Below, in pieces: positions 26,335 to 37,912 of a DNA stretch of 49,087 nucleotides (position 1 is its first letter; each line of letters opens with the position of its first letter). The notes under the pieces are model-generated. The model saw nothing but the letters and a program-made list of their open reading frames with translations, was not told the DNA's origin and searched no databases. The stretch spans positions 1 to 49,087 of the forward strand of contig NZ_JAOASO010000071.1 of NCBI RefSeq assembly GCF_030158645.1, given 5' to 3'. The position numbers were made by a program, and so were the translations under genes. The DNA comes from Hydrogenophaga sp. Lineage in GTDB: Bacteria; Pseudomonadota; Gammaproteobacteria; Burkholderiales; Burkholderiaceae_C.

Positions 26335-28371
26335 TTATTTGGCGAGCCAGACGAAGTACGTCATGAACAGCAGCACACCCACGATCATCATCAGCGCGTA
26401 GTGGTACAGGTAGCCGGTCTGTGCGCGGCGCACCACGCCGGAGACCAGCCCCACCAGCTTCCAGCTGGCGTTGACCACACCGCCTTCGATCACCCCCCGA
26501 TCGCCACCCTTCCACAGACCGATGCCCAGACCACGCGCACCCTTGGCCAGCACGTTTTCGTTGAACCAGTCCAGGTAGTACTTGTTCTCCAGCACCACCA
26601 CCAGCGGGCGCAAGGCGCGGCCAATGGCCGCGGGCACGGCCGGGTTGATCAGGTACATGTACCAGGCGCTCACCGCACCAGCCAGGGCCAGGTACAGCGG
26701 TGGCGTGAACAAGGCGTGGGAGACCATGGCCAACGGGCCGTGGAAAATCTCGGCGAACTTCGCCATGGCCGGGTGGGCCGCGGCGTTGATGAAGATCGCG
26801 TCCTTGAAGAAGTCACCGAACAGCATGGGCTGGATGGTCATGAAACCGATCACCACCGACGGGATGGCCAGCAGCACCAACGGCACCGTGACCACCCAGG
26901 GGGATTCGTGCGGCTTGTTGTCATGGGCATGACCATGCCCGTGGTCGTCGTGGTGACCATGGTCGTCGTGGTGCGCGTCCGGATTCTGGTCGTAGCGCTC
27001 TTTGCCGTGGAACACCAGAAAGTAAAGGCGGAACGAATAGAACGAGGTGACGAACACACCGGCCAGCACCGCGAAATAGGCGAAGCCCGAGGCCGGCAGG
27101 TTGCTGAAGTGCACCGCCTCAATGATGGAGTCCTTGGAGTAGAAGCCCGAGAACAGCGGCGTGCCGATGAGGGCCAGCGTACCCAGCAGCGAAGTGATCC
27201 AGGTGATGGGCATGTACTTGCGCACGGCGCCCATCCAGCGGATGTCCTGGTTGTGGTGCAGACCCATGATCACCGAGCCGGCCGCGAGGAACAGCAGCGC
27301 CTTGAAGAAGGCGTGCGTCATGAGGTGGAACACCGCCACCGAGTAGGCCGATGCGCCGAGCGCGACCGTCATGTAGCCCAGCTGCGAGAGCGTGGAATAG
27401 GCCACGATGCGCTTGATGTCGTTCTGGATGATGCCCAGGAAGCCCATGAACAGCGCGGTGATGGCGCCGATGACCATGATGAAGTTCAGCGCCGTATCGG
27501 ACAGCTCGAACAGCGGCGACATGCGCGCCACCATGAAGATGCCGGCGGTGACCATGGTCGCGGCGTGGATCAGCGCCGAGATGGGTGTGGGGCCTTCCAT
27601 GGAATCGGGCAGCCACACGTGCAGGGGGAACTGGGCGCTCTTGCCCATGGCGCCGATGAACAGGCAGATGCAGATCACGGTGATCAGCAGCCAGTCGGTG
27701 CCGGGAAAGCCCATGGCGCCGAGGGCAGGTGCTTTCGCAAACACCTCGGTGTAGTTCAGCGTGCCGGCGTAGGCTACGATGAGGCCGATGCCCAGGATGA
27801 AGCCGAAGTCGCCCACGCGGTTGACGAGGAAGGCCTTCATGTTGGCGAAGATCGCCGTGGGCTTGTTGAACCAGAAGCCGATCAGCAGATACGACACCAG
27901 ACCCACCGCTTCCCAGCCAAAGAACAGCTGCAGCAGGTTGTTGCTCATGACCAGCATGAGCATGGAGAAGGTGAACAGCGAGATGTAGGCGAAGAAGCGG
28001 TTGTAGCCCTTGTCTTCTTCCATGTAGCCGATGGTGTAGAGGTGCACCATGAGCGAGACGAAGGTGACGACCACCATCATCATGGCGGTGAGACCGTCGA
28101 CCAAAAAGCCGATTTCCATCTTCAACCCGCCGACCACCATCCAGGTGTAGAGGGTCTCGTTGAAGCGGGCGCCGTCGAGGGCCACGCTCTTGAGCGTCAT
28201 GGCCGACAGGATGAAGGCGACCAGCACACCCAGGATGGTGAGGGTGTGCGAGGCGCGGCGGCCGATGACGTTGCCGCCGAACGTGGTGCCCAGGACGCCG
28301 GCCAGGGCCGCGCCGATCAGCGGCGCCATGGGGACGGCGAGCAGGGTGCTGGCAGAGAGGGTGGTGCTCAT
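26335..28371 (-). CDS. nuoL: NADH-quinone oxidoreductase subunit L, with His-rich loop
   Basis: The distal 678-residue antiporter-like subunit of complex I, ending in the long lateral helix and a final membrane anchor. Conserved elements are FFGWEAVGLVSYLLIGFW, GAMGKSAQFPLHVWLPD and NDIKRIVAYSTLSQLGYM. Unusual is a loop at residues 467-488 with a HHDDHGHHDDHGHGHAH string, ten His in 22 residues. It sits between the antiporter domain and the later helices, probably in solution. It is longer than E. coli NuoL (613) because of this loop and the C-terminal part. Confidence 0.97.
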   Translation of the reverse strand: MSTTLSASTLLAVPMAPLIGAALAGVLGTTFGGNVIGRRASHTLTILGVLVAFILSAMTLKSVALDGARFNETLYTWMVVGGLKMEIGFLVDGLTAMMMVVVTFVSLMVHLYTIGYMEEDKGYNRFFAYISLFTFSMLMLVMSNNLLQLFFGWEAVGLVSYLLIGFWFNKPTAIFANMKAFLVNRVGDFGFILGIGLIVAYAGTLNYTEVFAKAPALGAMGFPGTDWLLITVICICLFIGAMGKSAQFPLHVWLPDSMEGPTPISALIHAATMVTAGIFMVARMSPLFELSDTALNFIMVIGAITALFMGFLGIIQNDIKRIVAYSTLSQLGYMTVALGASAYSVAVFHLMTHAFFKALLFLAAGSVIMGLHHNQDIRWMGAVRKYMPITWITSLLGTLALIGTPLFSGFYSKDSIIEAVHFSNLPASGFAYFAVLAGVFVTSFYSFRLYFLVFHGKERYDQNPDAHHDDHGHHDDHGHGHAHDNKPHESPWVVTVPLVLLAIPSVVIGFMTIQPMLFGDFFKDAIFINAAAHPAMAKFAEIFHGPLAMVSHALFTPPLYLALAGAVSAWYMYLINPAVPAAIGRALRPLVVVLENKYYLDWFNENVLAKGARGLGIGLWKGGDRGVIEGGVVNASWKLVGLVSGVVRRAQTGYLYHYALMMIVGVLLFMTYFVWLAK

Positions 28372-28396
28372 GGTGTTCTGGTCTGGGGGCTGGTGC

Positions 28397-28705
28397 TCAG
28401 CCTTTGAGCGTGTTGAGCTCTTCGACGCTGATCGAGTTCTTGTTGCGGAACAGCAGCACGAGGATGGCCAGGCCGATCGCCGATTCGGCGGCGGCCACGG
28501 TCAGGATGAAGAACACGAACACCTGTCCGTGCATGTCACCCAGGAAATGCGAGAAAGCCACGAAGTTCATGTTCACGGCCAGCAGCATCAGCTCGATGGC
28601 CATGAGCAGCACGATCAGGTTCTTGCGGTTCAGGAAAATGCCGACGACCGACAAGGCGAACAGGATGGCGCCGACGGCGAGGAAATGGCCCAGGGTCACG
28701 CTCAT
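28397..28705 (-). CDS. nuoK: NADH-quinone oxidoreductase subunit K
   Basis: A 102-residue complex I membrane subunit with three helices (homologue of ND4L). Two conserved Glu lie inside the membrane: one in [17 protein letters not shown] and one in [14 protein letters not shown]; they are part of the E-channel proton path. It overlaps the nuoJ stop by four bases (ATGA). Confidence 0.97.
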   Translation of the reverse strand: MSVTLGHFLAVGAILFALSVVGIFLNRKNLIVLLMAIELMLLAVNMNFVAFSHFLGDMHGQVFVFFILTVAAAESAIGLAILVLLFRNKNSISVEELNTLKG

Positions 28706-29361
28706 GATGCTTTGCCCTCCTCGGCGGTCACCGATTCGACGGCGGGTGCGGCTTTTTGTGTGGCGTTCATCGGCACCACCACCAGACGGTCGCTGGCACG
28801 CACATGCACTTGCAGGCCCGGGTTGATGGCCTTGCTGTCCTTGCGCTGGCGCAGGGTGAGCGCGATGGCCGCAATCATGGCCACCAGCAGGATCACGGCG
28901 GCCACTTCGATGGGGTACAGGTACTCGGTGTAGAGCAGCAAACCGAGCTCACGTGTGTTGGAGTAATTGGCAGCGTTGATGCCGGTGTTCACCGCATCGG
29001 GGTTGGCAGCCAGGCTGGGGAAGCCCGCAAACAACACGGCAATCAGCTCGGCCGCCACCAGACCGCCCAGGATGGCGGCGAGCGGAAAGTGTTTCCAGAA
29101 ACCCTTGCGCACACTGTCCATATTGATGTCGAGCATCATCACGACGAACAGAAACAGCACCATCACCGCGCCCAGGTACACCAGCACCAGCGTGATCCCC
29201 AGGAACTCCGCCTTCAACAGCAACCACAACGCAGACGCCTGCGAAAACGCCAGCATCAGGAACAACACAGCGTGCACCGGGTTGCGCGCGGTGATGACGC
29301 GGAAGGCTGCAAACAGCAGCACCGCGGCGAAGAGGTAAAAAAAGCCGGTCTGGTAATCCAT
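28702..29361 (-). CDS. nuoJ: NADH-quinone oxidoreductase subunit J
   Basis: A 219-residue complex I membrane subunit (ND6 homologue) with five helices. The first part is typical ([20 protein letters not shown], then [20 protein letters not shown]). The ~60-residue C-terminal tail after the last helix is soluble, charged and poorly conserved. It starts at [10 protein letters not shown], 50 bases after nuoI, and its stop overlaps nuoK. Confidence 0.96.
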   Translation of the reverse strand: MDYQTGFFYLFAAVLLFAAFRVITARNPVHAVLFLMLAFSQASALWLLLKAEFLGITLVLVYLGAVMVLFLFVVMMLDINMDSVRKGFWKHFPLAAILGGLVAAELIAVLFAGFPSLAANPDAVNTGINAANYSNTRELGLLLYTEYLYPIEVAAVILLVAMIAAIALTLRQRKDSKAINPGLQVHVRASDRLVVVPMNATQKAAPAVESVTAEEGKAS

Positions 29362-29411
29362 GGCGTTGTTCTTGTGTCGTCTGTTCCGGGCGGTTCCGGA
29401 TTCAGAACGGA

Positions 29412-29948
29412 TCAGCGGTAAGGGGCGTCGGCGGCCCGGGCAGCGGCAATCTCGGTCTCGTAGCGGTCGCCCACGGCCAGCAACATCTCTTTGGTGAAGT
29501 ACAGGTCACCGCGTTTTTCACCGTGGTACTCGAAGATGTGGGTCTCCACGATGGAGTCGACAGGGCAGCTCTCTTCGCAGAAGCCGCAGAAGATGCACTT
29601 GGTGAGGTCGATGTCGTAACGCGTGGTGCGGCGTGAACCGTCGTCGCGCACATCGGATTCGATAGTGATGGCCATCGCCGGGCACACCGCTTCGCACAGC
29701 TTGCAGGCGATGCAGCGCTCTTCGCCGTTGTCATATCGGCGCAAGGCGTGCAGGCCCCGAAAGCGCGGCGACAGCGGCGTCTTTTCTTCCGGGAACTGCA
29801 CCGTGATCTTGCGTTTGAAGGCGTAGCGGCCGGTCAGGGCCATGCCCTTGAACAACTCCACCAACAAAAAGCTGTTGAGGAAATCGCGAAAGGAAAACGG
29901 CGCCACGACCGCTGGGGCGGCGGCGGGGTTGGCGGTGATGGTGGACAT
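29412..29948 (-). CDS. nuoI: NADH-quinone oxidoreductase subunit I (two 4Fe-4S clusters)
   Basis: A 178-residue ferredoxin-like subunit of complex I carrying clusters N6a and N6b near the membrane junction. Two CxxCxxCxxxCP motifs hold them: Cys79-82-85-89 ([12 protein letters not shown]) and Cys118-121-124-128 ([12 protein letters not shown]). The ATG at 29948 is preferred over a TTG two codons upstream because GAGGG is then 9 bases away. The N-terminal Ala/Pro-rich leader is not conserved in the family. Confidence 0.96.
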   Translation of the reverse strand: MSTITANPAAAPAVVAPFSFRDFLNSFLLVELFKGMALTGRYAFKRKITVQFPEEKTPLSPRFRGLHALRRYDNGEERCIACKLCEAVCPAMAITIESDVRDDGSRRTTRYDIDLTKCIFCGFCEESCPVDSIVETHIFEYHGEKRGDLYFTKEMLLAVGDRYETEIAAARAADAPYR

Positions 29949-29963
29949 GGTCAATCGCCCTCT

Positions 29964-31046
29964 TTATTTCCAGAGGTTCCACGAGGTCTGCATCAGCCCG
30001 CCGACGAGCAGCAGGTAGATGAGCGTGACGGGAATGAAGATCTTCCAGCCCAGACGCATGATCTGGTCGTAGCGGAAGCGCGGGAAGGTGGCGCGGATCC
30101 AGATGAACATGGACACCACGAGGAAGGTTTTCAGCCCGAGCCAGATCCAGCCGGGTATCCAGTTGAACACGGCGCTGTCGACGGGGGGCAACCAGCCACC
30201 CAGGAACATCAGCACCGCCAGCACCGAGATCAGCCACATGCTGGCGTATTCGGCCAGGAAAAAGATCGCAAAGCCCATGCCCGAATACTCGACCATGTGA
30301 CCGGCCACGATCTCGGCCTCGCCCTCGACCACGTCGAACGGGTGGCGGTTGGTTTCGGCCACACCCGAGATGAGGTAAACGAAGAAGATGGGCAGCAGCG
30401 GGAGCCAGTTCCACGACAGAAAGTTCAAACCTTGCGAGGCGGCCATGCCGCGCGCCTGCGAGTTCACGATGTCGACCAGGTTCAGACTGCCCGAAACCAT
30501 GACAACGATCAGGAAACAGAAGCCGATGGCGATTTCGTAGCTCACCATCTGGGCCGACGCGCGCAGCGCACCGAGGAACGCGTATTTCGAGTTGGAAGCC
30601 CAGCCCGCGATGATCACGCCGTACACCTCGATCGAGGTGATGGCCAAAATCACCAGCAGACCGGCGTTCACATTGGCGAGCACAGCTTCGGGACCGAAAG
30701 GCACGGCCACCCACGCGGCGAGCGCCGGCATGATGGCCATGATGGGACCGAGGCGGAAGAGCCCGTTGCTCGCAGCGCTCGGTCGGATCAGTTCCTTGGT
30801 CAGCAGCTTGAGCGCATCGGCAATGGGCTGGAGCAAACCGAAAGGGCCCACGCGGTTGGGTCCGTGGCGCACCTGGATCCAGCCGAGCAGCTTGCGCTCC
30901 CACAGCGTGAGGTACGCCACAGCACCCATCAAGGGCGCCAGCACGGCCACGATCTTGATCAGGTTCCAGATGACGGGCCAGGCCGCAGTGGTCCACCACG
31001 GGGCCGCAATCAAGCCCATGCCGCCGTTGTACATCGCGTCGATCAT
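29964..31046 (-). CDS. nuoH: NADH-quinone oxidoreductase subunit H
   Basis: A 360-residue membrane subunit of complex I (ND1 homologue) forming the quinone-binding entry and linking peripheral and membrane arms. Eight helices and the conserved loops are present: [19 protein letters not shown], the acidic quinone-site loop [20 protein letters not shown] and [15 protein letters not shown]. Its ATG overlaps the nuoG stop by four bases. Confidence 0.97.
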   Translation of the reverse strand: MIDAMYNGGMGLIAAPWWTTAAWPVIWNLIKIVAVLAPLMGAVAYLTLWERKLLGWIQVRHGPNRVGPFGLLQPIADALKLLTKELIRPSAASNGLFRLGPIMAIMPALAAWVAVPFGPEAVLANVNAGLLVILAITSIEVYGVIIAGWASNSKYAFLGALRASAQMVSYEIAIGFCFLIVVMVSGSLNLVDIVNSQARGMAASQGLNFLSWNWLPLLPIFFVYLISGVAETNRHPFDVVEGEAEIVAGHMVEYSGMGFAIFFLAEYASMWLISVLAVLMFLGGWLPPVDSAVFNWIPGWIWLGLKTFLVVSMFIWIRATFPRFRYDQIMRLGWKIFIPVTLIYLLLVGGLMQTSWNLWK

Positions 31047-33175
31047 GCGGGCACCTCGTCGGCGATGAGGGATGCGCGGGCGTCCGCTGTCATTTGCAGC
31101 GCGGGAGCGCGGCGCACCAGACCATCAAGCTGGTAAATGCTCGCCACGCAAGGCTCAACGCTGGCCGGTGCCGTGTCGATGGAAGCGGCACTGCTGTTGT
31201 TCAGCCGGGCGGTATCCACCACCGCACCGCTGGCCACGCCTGGCAGCACGCTGGCCAGCACGGCCTGCGACGAGTCGGCATCAAAGCCGGTCAGGCCGAG
31301 CAGGTTGCCCAGCACGCGGATCACCTTCCAGGCCGGGCGCGTTTCACCCAGCGGGCGAACAACGGCATGGAAGCTCTGCAGGCGGCCTTCGGCGTTCACG
31401 AAAGAACCCGAGGTTTCGGTGAACGGAGCGATCGGCAAGAGCACGTCGCTGACATCGAGGTTGGTCTTGAACGGGCTCAGCGTGACGACCATGCCGGCGC
31501 CAGCCAGGCCTTCGGTTCCGGCCGCGCTGTCGTGCGCGGGTTCGGTGTTCAGCAGAACCAGCGCCTTGAGTGCGCCGCCCAGCATCTGGCCAGCGTTCAG
31601 ACCGCCCTGCCCCGGCACGGCGTTCACAAGTTGTGCGCCCACGGTGTTGGCGGCTTCGCTCAAATAACCGACGCTGGCGCCGGTCTGCTGGGCGATCCAG
31701 TTGGCCAGCGACAGCAGGCTGGCTGCTTTTTCGTGGTGCGCAACGGCGTTGCCGAGCAGGATGGCCTTGTGCTCACCACCCAGCAGCGACTTGGCCACCG
31801 CACGGTGGGCGTCGGTCGCCTCGGCGTTCACCGGTGCGCTCGCGCCCGTCTCGGCGGCGATAGCAGACGCAATGCCAGCCAAGGCCGACACCCAGACGCC
31901 GCTGTCGGCGAGCACCACGTTCTTGAGCGGCATGGCCCAGTCTTGCGCGACGGCATTGAGCACGTTGACCTGCGCACCCTTGCGCTGCGCCTGGCGGATG
32001 CGTTGCGCAAACAGCGGATGGTCCTTGCGCATGTTGGAGCCGACCACCAGCACACGCTGGAGGTTGGACAGCGAGGCCACGGGCATTCCAAGCCAGCGCG
32101 CCGCACCGGCGGGGGCGGTGTTGGAGAAATCGGCGTGGCGCAAGCGGCTGTCGATGTTCTGGCTGCCCAGGCCGCGCACCAGAGCGCCAGCCAACGCCAA
32201 TTCTTCGAACGTGCTGTGCGGGCTGGCCAGCAGGCCGATGGCAGCGGCGCCGTGTTCGGCCTTGACCTGTTTCAGGCCGTTGGCCACGTATTCGAGGGCG
32301 GTCTGCCAGTCGACCGTCTTCCATTCGCCGCCCTGCTTGAGCATGGGCGCGGTCAGGCGGTCTTCGCTGTTGACGGCTTCGTACGAAAAGCGGTCGCGGT
32401 CGGCGATCCAGCATTCGTTGACGGCTTCGTTCTCCAGCGGCACCACGCGCATGACCTTGTGGTTCTTCACCTGGACGATCAGGTTGGCACCGGTGGAGTC
32501 GTGCGGGCTCACGCTCTTGCGGCGCGAGAGCTCCCAGGTGCGGGCGCTGTAACGGAACGGCTTGCTGGTGAGCGCGCCAACCGGGCAGATGTCGATCATG
32601 TTGCCCGAGAGTTCGGAGTCGACCGTGTCGCCCAGCACCGTGGTGATCTCGGCGTGTTCACCGCGGTGGATCATGCCGAGCTCCATCACACCGGCCACTT
32701 CCTGGCCAAAGCGCACGCAGCGGGTGCAGTGGATGCAGCGGCTCATCTCCTGCATGGAGATCAGCGGCCCCACGTCCTTGTGGAAGACAACGCGTTTTTC
32801 TTCTTCGTAGCGCGAGCCGGAGCTGCCATAGCCCACGGCCAGATCCTGCAACTGGCACTCACCTCCCTGGTCACAGATGGGGCAGTCCAGCGGGTGGTTG
32901 ATGAGCAGGAACTCCATCACCGACTGCTGAGCCTTGATGGCTTTGTCGCTCTTGGTGCGCACGATCATGCCCTGCGTGACCGGGGTGGCACAGGCCGGCA
33001 TGGGCTTGGGCGCCTTCTCCACGTCCACCAGGCACATGCGGCAGTTGGCCGCGATGGACAGTTTCTTGTGATAGCAGAAATGCGGGATGTAGGTGCCGGC
33101 CTTCTCGGCCGCATGCATGACCATGCTGCCCGGGGGCACTTCCACCTTTTTGCCGTCGAGTTCGATTTCGATCAT
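31043..33175 (-). CDS. nuoG: NADH-quinone oxidoreductase subunit G
   Basis: The 710-residue largest peripheral subunit of complex I. An N-terminal 2Fe-2S ferredoxin domain uses Cys34, 45, 48 and 62. It is followed by the His/Cys-ligated and 4Fe-4S cluster motifs ([49 protein letters not shown]), then a molybdopterin-oxidoreductase-like domain without molybdenum. It is shorter than E. coli NuoG (908) but normal for Betaproteobacteria. The start [13 protein letters not shown] is the conserved one; 20 codons upstream in frame belong to the end of nuoF and the gap. Confidence 0.97.
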   Translation of the reverse strand: MIEIELDGKKVEVPPGSMVMHAAEKAGTYIPHFCYHKKLSIAANCRMCLVDVEKAPKPMPACATPVTQGMIVRTKSDKAIKAQQSVMEFLLINHPLDCPICDQGGECQLQDLAVGYGSSGSRYEEEKRVVFHKDVGPLISMQEMSRCIHCTRCVRFGQEVAGVMELGMIHRGEHAEITTVLGDTVDSELSGNMIDICPVGALTSKPFRYSARTWELSRRKSVSPHDSTGANLIVQVKNHKVMRVVPLENEAVNECWIADRDRFSYEAVNSEDRLTAPMLKQGGEWKTVDWQTALEYVANGLKQVKAEHGAAAIGLLASPHSTFEELALAGALVRGLGSQNIDSRLRHADFSNTAPAGAARWLGMPVASLSNLQRVLVVGSNMRKDHPLFAQRIRQAQRKGAQVNVLNAVAQDWAMPLKNVVLADSGVWVSALAGIASAIAAETGASAPVNAEATDAHRAVAKSLLGGEHKAILLGNAVAHHEKAASLLSLANWIAQQTGASVGYLSEAANTVGAQLVNAVPGQGGLNAGQMLGGALKALVLLNTEPAHDSAAGTEGLAGAGMVVTLSPFKTNLDVSDVLLPIAPFTETSGSFVNAEGRLQSFHAVVRPLGETRPAWKVIRVLGNLLGLTGFDADSSQAVLASVLPGVASGAVVDTARLNNSSAASIDTAPASVEPCVASIYQLDGLVRRAPALQMTADARASLIADEVPA

Positions 33176-33188
33176 GGTGTTCTTGTCT

Positions 33189-34556
33189 TCAGGCGGCTGG
33201 GGCGTTGGCCGAGGCGATCTTGGCCTCGAACTCATGCCGGAAGTGTTTGATCATGGCGCGCACCGGCATGGCCGCAGCATCACCCAGGGCGCAGATGGTG
33301 CGGCCCATGATGTTCTCGGCCACGTTGTCCAACAGCGCCATGTCGGCGGGGCGGCCTTCGCCCTCATCGATACGGCTGACCATGCGCCAGAGCCAGCCCG
33401 TGCCTTCACGGCACGGCGTGCACTGGCCACACGATTCGTGCATGTAGAAATAGGACAGGCGCTTGAGCGACTCGACCATGCAACGGCTGTCGTCCATCAC
33501 GATCACGGCACCGGAGCCCAGCATGGAGCCGGCCTTGGCAATCGAGTCGTAGTCCATGGTGCAGTCCATCATGATGGACGCGGGCAACACGGGCGACGAC
33601 GATCCGCCGGGGATCACGGCCTTGAGCGTGCGGCCCTTGCGCACGCCACCGGCGAGCTCGAGCAGCTTGCTGAAGGGTGTGCCCATGGGCACCTCGTAGT
33701 TGCCGGGCATCTCCACGTCACCACTGACCGAGAAGATTTTGGTGCCGCCGTTGTTGGGCTTGCCGCAAGCGAGGTAAGCCGCGCCGCCGTTGCGGATGAT
33801 CCAGGGGACCGCCGCGAACGTCTCGGTGTTGTTGATCGTGGTGGGCTTGCCGTACAGGCCGAAGCTGGCCGGGAACGGTGGCTTGAAGCGGGGCTGGCCC
33901 TTCTTGCCTTCGAGCGATTCGAGCAAGGCGGTTTCTTCGCCGCAGATGTAAGCGCCGAAGCCGTGGAACGCGTGCAGCTGGAAGCTGAAGCCGCTGTCCA
34001 GGATGTTGTCGCCCAGCAGGCCGGCGGCGCGGGCTTCTTCCAGCGCCGCTTCAAATCGGTCGTAGGCTTCGAAGATTTCCCCGTGGATGTAGTTGTAGCC
34101 CACGCTGATGCCCATGGCGAAGGCGGCAATGGCCATGCCTTCGATCACGATGTGCGGGTTGTACATGAGGATGTCGCGGTCCTTGCAGGTGCCCGGCTCG
34201 CCCTCGTCGGAGTTGCACACGAGGTACTTCTGACCTGGGAACTGGCGCGGCATGAAGCTCCACTTCAGCCCGGTGGGGAAACCCGCACCGCCGCGACCGC
34301 GCAAGGCCGATTCCTTCAGCGTGGCAATCACCTGGTCCTGCGTCATGCCCACCACCGGTGGGTCACCCGCCGGCTCGGCCCCGTCCTTGCCCAGCACCTT
34401 GCGCAAGGCCTGGTACCCGCCACGCGCCACGTAGTCCTTCAGCGACCAGTTGCCGCCATTGAGGTCGGCGTAGATCTGGGGATTGATGTGACGGCCGTGG
34501 AAGCAGGTTTGCACGCCGTTGGCGCGGAACTGCGAGAGGATTTGTTCGGCGTTCAT
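33189..34556 (-). CDS. nuoF: NADH-quinone oxidoreductase subunit F (NADH/FMN site)
   Basis: A 455-residue subunit that binds NADH and FMN and carries the 4Fe-4S cluster N3. Visible features are the Gly-rich FMN/NADH loop [10 protein letters not shown] at 87-96, the conserved [23 protein letters not shown], and the cluster motif [11 protein letters not shown] with Cys376, 379 and 382 plus a later Cys in TICALGDAA. The ATG overlaps the nuoE stop by four bases. Confidence 0.97.
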   Translation of the reverse strand: MNAEQILSQFRANGVQTCFHGRHINPQIYADLNGGNWSLKDYVARGGYQALRKVLGKDGAEPAGDPPVVGMTQDQVIATLKESALRGRGGAGFPTGLKWSFMPRQFPGQKYLVCNSDEGEPGTCKDRDILMYNPHIVIEGMAIAAFAMGISVGYNYIHGEIFEAYDRFEAALEEARAAGLLGDNILDSGFSFQLHAFHGFGAYICGEETALLESLEGKKGQPRFKPPFPASFGLYGKPTTINNTETFAAVPWIIRNGGAAYLACGKPNNGGTKIFSVSGDVEMPGNYEVPMGTPFSKLLELAGGVRKGRTLKAVIPGGSSSPVLPASIMMDCTMDYDSIAKAGSMLGSGAVIVMDDSRCMVESLKRLSYFYMHESCGQCTPCREGTGWLWRMVSRIDEGEGRPADMALLDNVAENIMGRTICALGDAAAMPVRAMIKHFRHEFEAKIASANAPAA

Positions 34557-35074
34557 GACTGTCCTTCTGAAGCACGCAAGCCGTCAATCAACTGGTCCAG
34601 CTTGTCGTTGCTCATGAAACTGCACATGTGGCGGTCGTTGACCAGCATCACCGGGGAATCGGCGCAGGCGCCGAGGCACTCGCTTTGCTGCAGGGTGAAC
34701 AAACCGTCTGCGGTGGTACCGCCCATGGTGATGCCCAGCTTGTGCTCCAGGTGGTGCAGCGCGCTCTGACCATCGCGCAACTGGCACGGCAGGTTGGTGC
34801 AGACGTTGAGCTTGAACTTGCCCACCGGCTGCTGGTTGTACATGTTGTAGAACGTCGTCACCTCGTGCACGGCGATCGGCTCCATGCCCAGGTAGGCGGC
34901 CAGCGCCGCTTCGGCGCCGGTGCTCACAAAGCCCATCTCCTGCTGGATGATGGACAGGCAGGCCATTACGGCCGACTGCGCCTGGTCGGCCGGGTATTTG
35001 GCGACTTCGCGCGCAAAGCGCTGCTGGGTGGTGCTGCTGAATTCCACAGCGGCAACTGCTTGGCCGGTGCTCAT
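34553..35074 (-). CDS. nuoE: NADH-quinone oxidoreductase subunit E (2Fe-2S)
   Basis: A 173-residue thioredoxin-fold subunit of the NADH module with 2Fe-2S cluster N1a, ligated by Cys92, Cys97, Cys133 and Cys137 (VCTNLPCQL and [11 protein letters not shown]). The chosen start [12 protein letters not shown] overlaps the nuoD stop by four bases (ATGA); the longer frame upstream lies inside nuoD. Both ends overlap neighbours, suggesting coupled translation of nuoD, E and F. Confidence 0.96.
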   Translation of the reverse strand: MSTGQAVAAVEFSSTTQQRFAREVAKYPADQAQSAVMACLSIIQQEMGFVSTGAEAALAAYLGMEPIAVHEVTTFYNMYNQQPVGKFKLNVCTNLPCQLRDGQSALHHLEHKLGITMGGTTADGLFTLQQSECLGACADSPVMLVNDRHMCSFMSNDKLDQLIDGLRASEGQS

Positions 35075-36324
35075 CGGTCGATCTCCCCGAAAACAATGTC
35101 CATGGTGCCGATGATGGCCACAGCGTCGGCCAGCATGTGACCGCGCGCCATCTCGTCCATCGTGGCCAGGTGCGCAAAACCGGGCGCGCGGATCTTCAGG
35201 CGGTAGGGCTTGTTGGCGCCGTCGCTCACCAGGTAGATGCCGAACTCGCCCTTGGGGTGCTCGACCGCTGCGTAGGCTTCGCCTTCGGGCACGTGGAAGC
35301 CTTCGGTGAACAGCTTGAAATGGTGGATCAGCTCTTCCATGTTGGCCTTCATGGCCTCGCGGGCGGGGGCCGCCACCTTGTGGTTGTCGGTGATGACCGG
35401 ACCGGGGTTGGCGCGCAACCACTTCGAACACTGTTCGATGATGCGGTTGGACTGCTTCATCTCTTCCATGCGGACGAGATAGCGGTCGTAGCAGTCACCC
35501 GTCTTGCCCACCGGAATGTCGAAGTCCATCTGACCGTACACGTCGTACGGCTGCTTCTTGCGCAGGTCCCAGGCGATGCCGGAACCGCGCAGCATGGGGC
35601 CGGTCATGCCGAGGTTGAGCGCACGCTCGGGCGTGACCACGCCGATGCCCACGGTGCGCTGCTTCCAGATGCGGTTGTCGGTCAGCAGCGTGTGGTACTC
35701 GGCGAGATACGTGGGGAAGCGCTTCGTGAAGTCGTCGATGAAATCGAGAAGCGAACCCTGGCGGTTCGTGTTCATCTGCTCCATCGCGCGGGCGTTGCGG
35801 ATCTTGCTGTGCTTGTACTGCGGCATGGTGTCCGGCAGATCGCGGTACACGCCGCCCGGACGGAAGTAGGCCGCGTGCATGCGCGCGCCAGAGACCGCCT
35901 CGTACATGTCGAACAGGTCTTCGCGCTCGCGGAACGCGTAGATCAGGATGGTGGAGCTGCCGCAGTCGTTGCCGTGCGAGCCCAGCCACATCAGGTGGTT
36001 GAGCAGGCGCGTGATCTCACTGAACATCACGCGGATGTACTGAGCACGGATCGGCACCTCGATGCCGAGCAATTTCTCGATGGCCAGGCAGTACGCGTGC
36101 TCGTTGCACATCATCGACACATAGTCCAGCCGATCCATGTACGGCAGCGACTGGATGTACGTCTTGTGCTCGGCGAGTTTTTCGGTGGCGCGGTGCAGCA
36201 GGCCGATGTGCGGATCGGCGCGTTGCACGACCTCGCCGTCGAGCTCGAGCACCAGGCGCAGCACGCCGTGCGCGGCCGGGTGCTGCGGACCGAAGTTGAG
36301 GGTGTAGTTCTTGATTTCAGCCAT
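35071..36324 (-). CDS. nuoD: NADH-quinone oxidoreductase subunit D
   Basis: A 417-residue peripheral subunit (49-kDa homologue) that forms the quinone pocket with NuoB. Conserved stretches are the [15 protein letters not shown] start with the quinone-site His, [31 protein letters not shown] and a C-terminal [12 protein letters not shown]. It is a separate gene, not the NuoCD fusion of enterobacteria. It lies 27 bases after nuoC. Confidence 0.97.
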   Translation of the reverse strand: MAEIKNYTLNFGPQHPAAHGVLRLVLELDGEVVQRADPHIGLLHRATEKLAEHKTYIQSLPYMDRLDYVSMMCNEHAYCLAIEKLLGIEVPIRAQYIRVMFSEITRLLNHLMWLGSHGNDCGSSTILIYAFREREDLFDMYEAVSGARMHAAYFRPGGVYRDLPDTMPQYKHSKIRNARAMEQMNTNRQGSLLDFIDDFTKRFPTYLAEYHTLLTDNRIWKQRTVGIGVVTPERALNLGMTGPMLRGSGIAWDLRKKQPYDVYGQMDFDIPVGKTGDCYDRYLVRMEEMKQSNRIIEQCSKWLRANPGPVITDNHKVAAPAREAMKANMEELIHHFKLFTEGFHVPEGEAYAAVEHPKGEFGIYLVSDGANKPYRLKIRAPGFAHLATMDEMARGHMLADAVAIIGTMDIVFGEIDR

Positions 36325-36351
36325 GACGATGTCGCAGGAAGGCCAGGGCCC

Positions 36352-36975
36352 TCAGTGCAAGCCCCCGTAGTTGTCTTCGCGGATGATGCGCGGCGTGATT
36401 TCGCGGGGCTCGATGCTCACCGGCTCGTAGATCACGCGCTGGCGCTCGGCGTCGTAGCGCATCTCGACGTGACCCGACAGCGGAAAGTCCTTGCGGAAAG
36501 GGTGGCCGATGAAGCCGTAGTCGGTGAGGATGCGACGCAGGTCGTCGTGGCCTTCGAAGACGATTCCGAACAGGTCAAATGCCTCGCGCTCGTACCAATT
36601 GGCAGCCGCCCACAACGGCGTGACAGAGGCCAGCACGGGGAAGTCGTCCTCGGGGCAGAAAACCCGCACGCGAACCCGGTGGTTGTGCGTGACCGACAGC
36701 AGGTGCACCACGGCGGCAAAACGCTGACCCTCCCAGCGGCCGTCACCATACGTCTGGTAGTCCATGCCGCACAGATCAATGAGCTGTTCGAACGCCGCCA
36801 CAGGCGCATCGCGCAGGGTCTTCATGACGTCGAAATAATGGGCCGCAGAGACGATCAGCGTGAGCTCTTCGCGAACCACGTCCAGCGACACCACACGGTC
36901 ACCCAGCAACTCGGCCAAGGCGTGCTTCAGGGCTTCCGGTGCAACTGCGTAGGAGGTTGTTGAGGTGTCGGTCAT
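36352..36975 (-). CDS. nuoC: NADH-quinone oxidoreductase subunit C
   Basis: A 207-residue peripheral subunit (30-kDa homologue) without cofactors. The signature [19 protein letters not shown] and the following [19 protein letters not shown] are complete. The start [10 protein letters not shown] was selected because the longer frame overlaps nuoB. It lies 44 bases after nuoB. Confidence 0.96.
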   Translation of the reverse strand: MTDTSTTSYAVAPEALKHALAELLGDRVVSLDVVREELTLIVSAAHYFDVMKTLRDAPVAAFEQLIDLCGMDYQTYGDGRWEGQRFAAVVHLLSVTHNHRVRVRVFCPEDDFPVLASVTPLWAAANWYEREAFDLFGIVFEGHDDLRRILTDYGFIGHPFRKDFPLSGHVEMRYDAERQRVIYEPVSIEPREITPRIIREDNYGGLH

Positions 36976-37019
36976 GGGTGCGTCTCTGGGGACTCGTTTC
37001 GCCGTGGAACAGCCGGCGC

Positions 37020-37499
37020 TCAGGCGCGGGCGATGGTCTGGGTGCGCCGGATCTTCTGCTGCAACTGGATGATTCCGTACAGCAGGGCTTCCGCCGTGGG
37101 CGGGCAGCCGGGCACATACACATCCACCGGCACGATGCGGTCGCAACCGCGCACCACCGAATAGCTGTAGTGGTAGTAACCACCGCCGTTGGCACACGAA
37201 CCCATGGAGAGCACCCAGCGCGGCTCGGCCATCTGGTCGTAGACCTTGCGCAGGGCGGGCGCCATCTTGTTGCACAGCGTGCCCGCCACGATCATCAGAT
37301 CGGACTGGCGCGGGCTGGCGCGGAACACCTCGGAGCCGAAGCGGCCGATGTCGTAACGCGCGGCCGCCGCGTGCATCATTTCCACCGCACAGCAGGCCAA
37401 ACCGAAGGTCATGGGCCACAACGAACCGGTCTTGGCCCAGTTAACCACCGAGTCGTAGCTGGTGGTGACAAAGCCTTCTTTGAATACGCCTTCAATCAT
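37020..37499 (-). CDS. nuoB: NADH-quinone oxidoreductase subunit B (cluster N2)
   Basis: A 159-residue subunit (PSST homologue) carrying 4Fe-4S cluster N2, the last electron donor to quinone. The ligands are the tandem Cys36-Cys37 ([11 protein letters not shown]), Cys102 ([12 protein letters not shown]) and Cys132 ([11 protein letters not shown]). Length is normal. It lies 36 bases after nuoA. Confidence 0.97.
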   Translation of the reverse strand: MIEGVFKEGFVTTSYDSVVNWAKTGSLWPMTFGLACCAVEMMHAAAARYDIGRFGSEVFRASPRQSDLMIVAGTLCNKMAPALRKVYDQMAEPRWVLSMGSCANGGGYYHYSYSVVRGCDRIVPVDVYVPGCPPTAEALLYGIIQLQQKIRRTQTIARA

Positions 37500-37535
37500 G
37501 GGCCACTCCGGTGCGTTCGTGTGTGTGCTTGTTGA

Positions 37536-37895
37536 TCATTCCCAGTCCAGTGCGCCCTTCTTCCACTCGTAGGCAAAGCCCACGGTGAGGATGGCCAGAA
37601 ACACGACGCCCGCGAGGAAGCCGGTCATGCCGATGTCGGAGAAGGCCACAGCCCAGGGGATGAGGAAAGCGATTTCGAGATCGAACAGAATGAACAAAAT
37701 CGCTACGAGGTAGTAGCGCACATCGAACTTCATTCGAGCGTCTTCAAACGCTTCAAACCCGCACTCGTAAGGGGAATTTTTCTCTGCGTCCGGAAGGTTG
37801 GGACCGAGGATGTAGCCCAGGACCTGCGGGATGATCCCGATGGCAATACCCACCAAGATGAACAGGAGCACAGGTAGGTATTGTTCGAGACTCAT
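37536..37895 (-). CDS. nuoA: NADH-quinone oxidoreductase subunit A
   Basis: A 119-residue three-helix membrane subunit (ND3 homologue), first of the nuo genes. The conserved loop [24 protein letters not shown] is cut here in description but complete in the gene. ATG 37895 ([10 protein letters not shown]) gives the normal family length; a GTG at 37916 in frame lies inside a hairpin and is rejected. It starts 47 bases after the tRNA-Leu 3' end, so its mRNA may be produced by read-through from the tRNA. Confidence 0.96.
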   Translation of the reverse strand: MSLEQYLPVLLFILVGIAIGIIPQVLGYILGPNLPDAEKNSPYECGFEAFEDARMKFDVRYYLVAILFILFDLEIAFLIPWAVAFSDIGMTGFLAGVVFLAILTVGFAYEWKKGALDWE

Positions 37896-37912
37896 CTTGG
37901 TCTGTTCCACTG

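Noticed and set aside
24790..28407. A 1205-codon plus-strand frame opposite nuoM, nuoL and part of nuoN
   Set aside because: Composition is His/Gln/Arg-rich with no domain, and the opposite strand carries highly conserved complex I subunits. It is a shadow.
29952..29954. TTG as the nuoI start
   Set aside because: Only 3 bases from the GAGGG ribosome binding site; ATG 29948 has suitable spacing.
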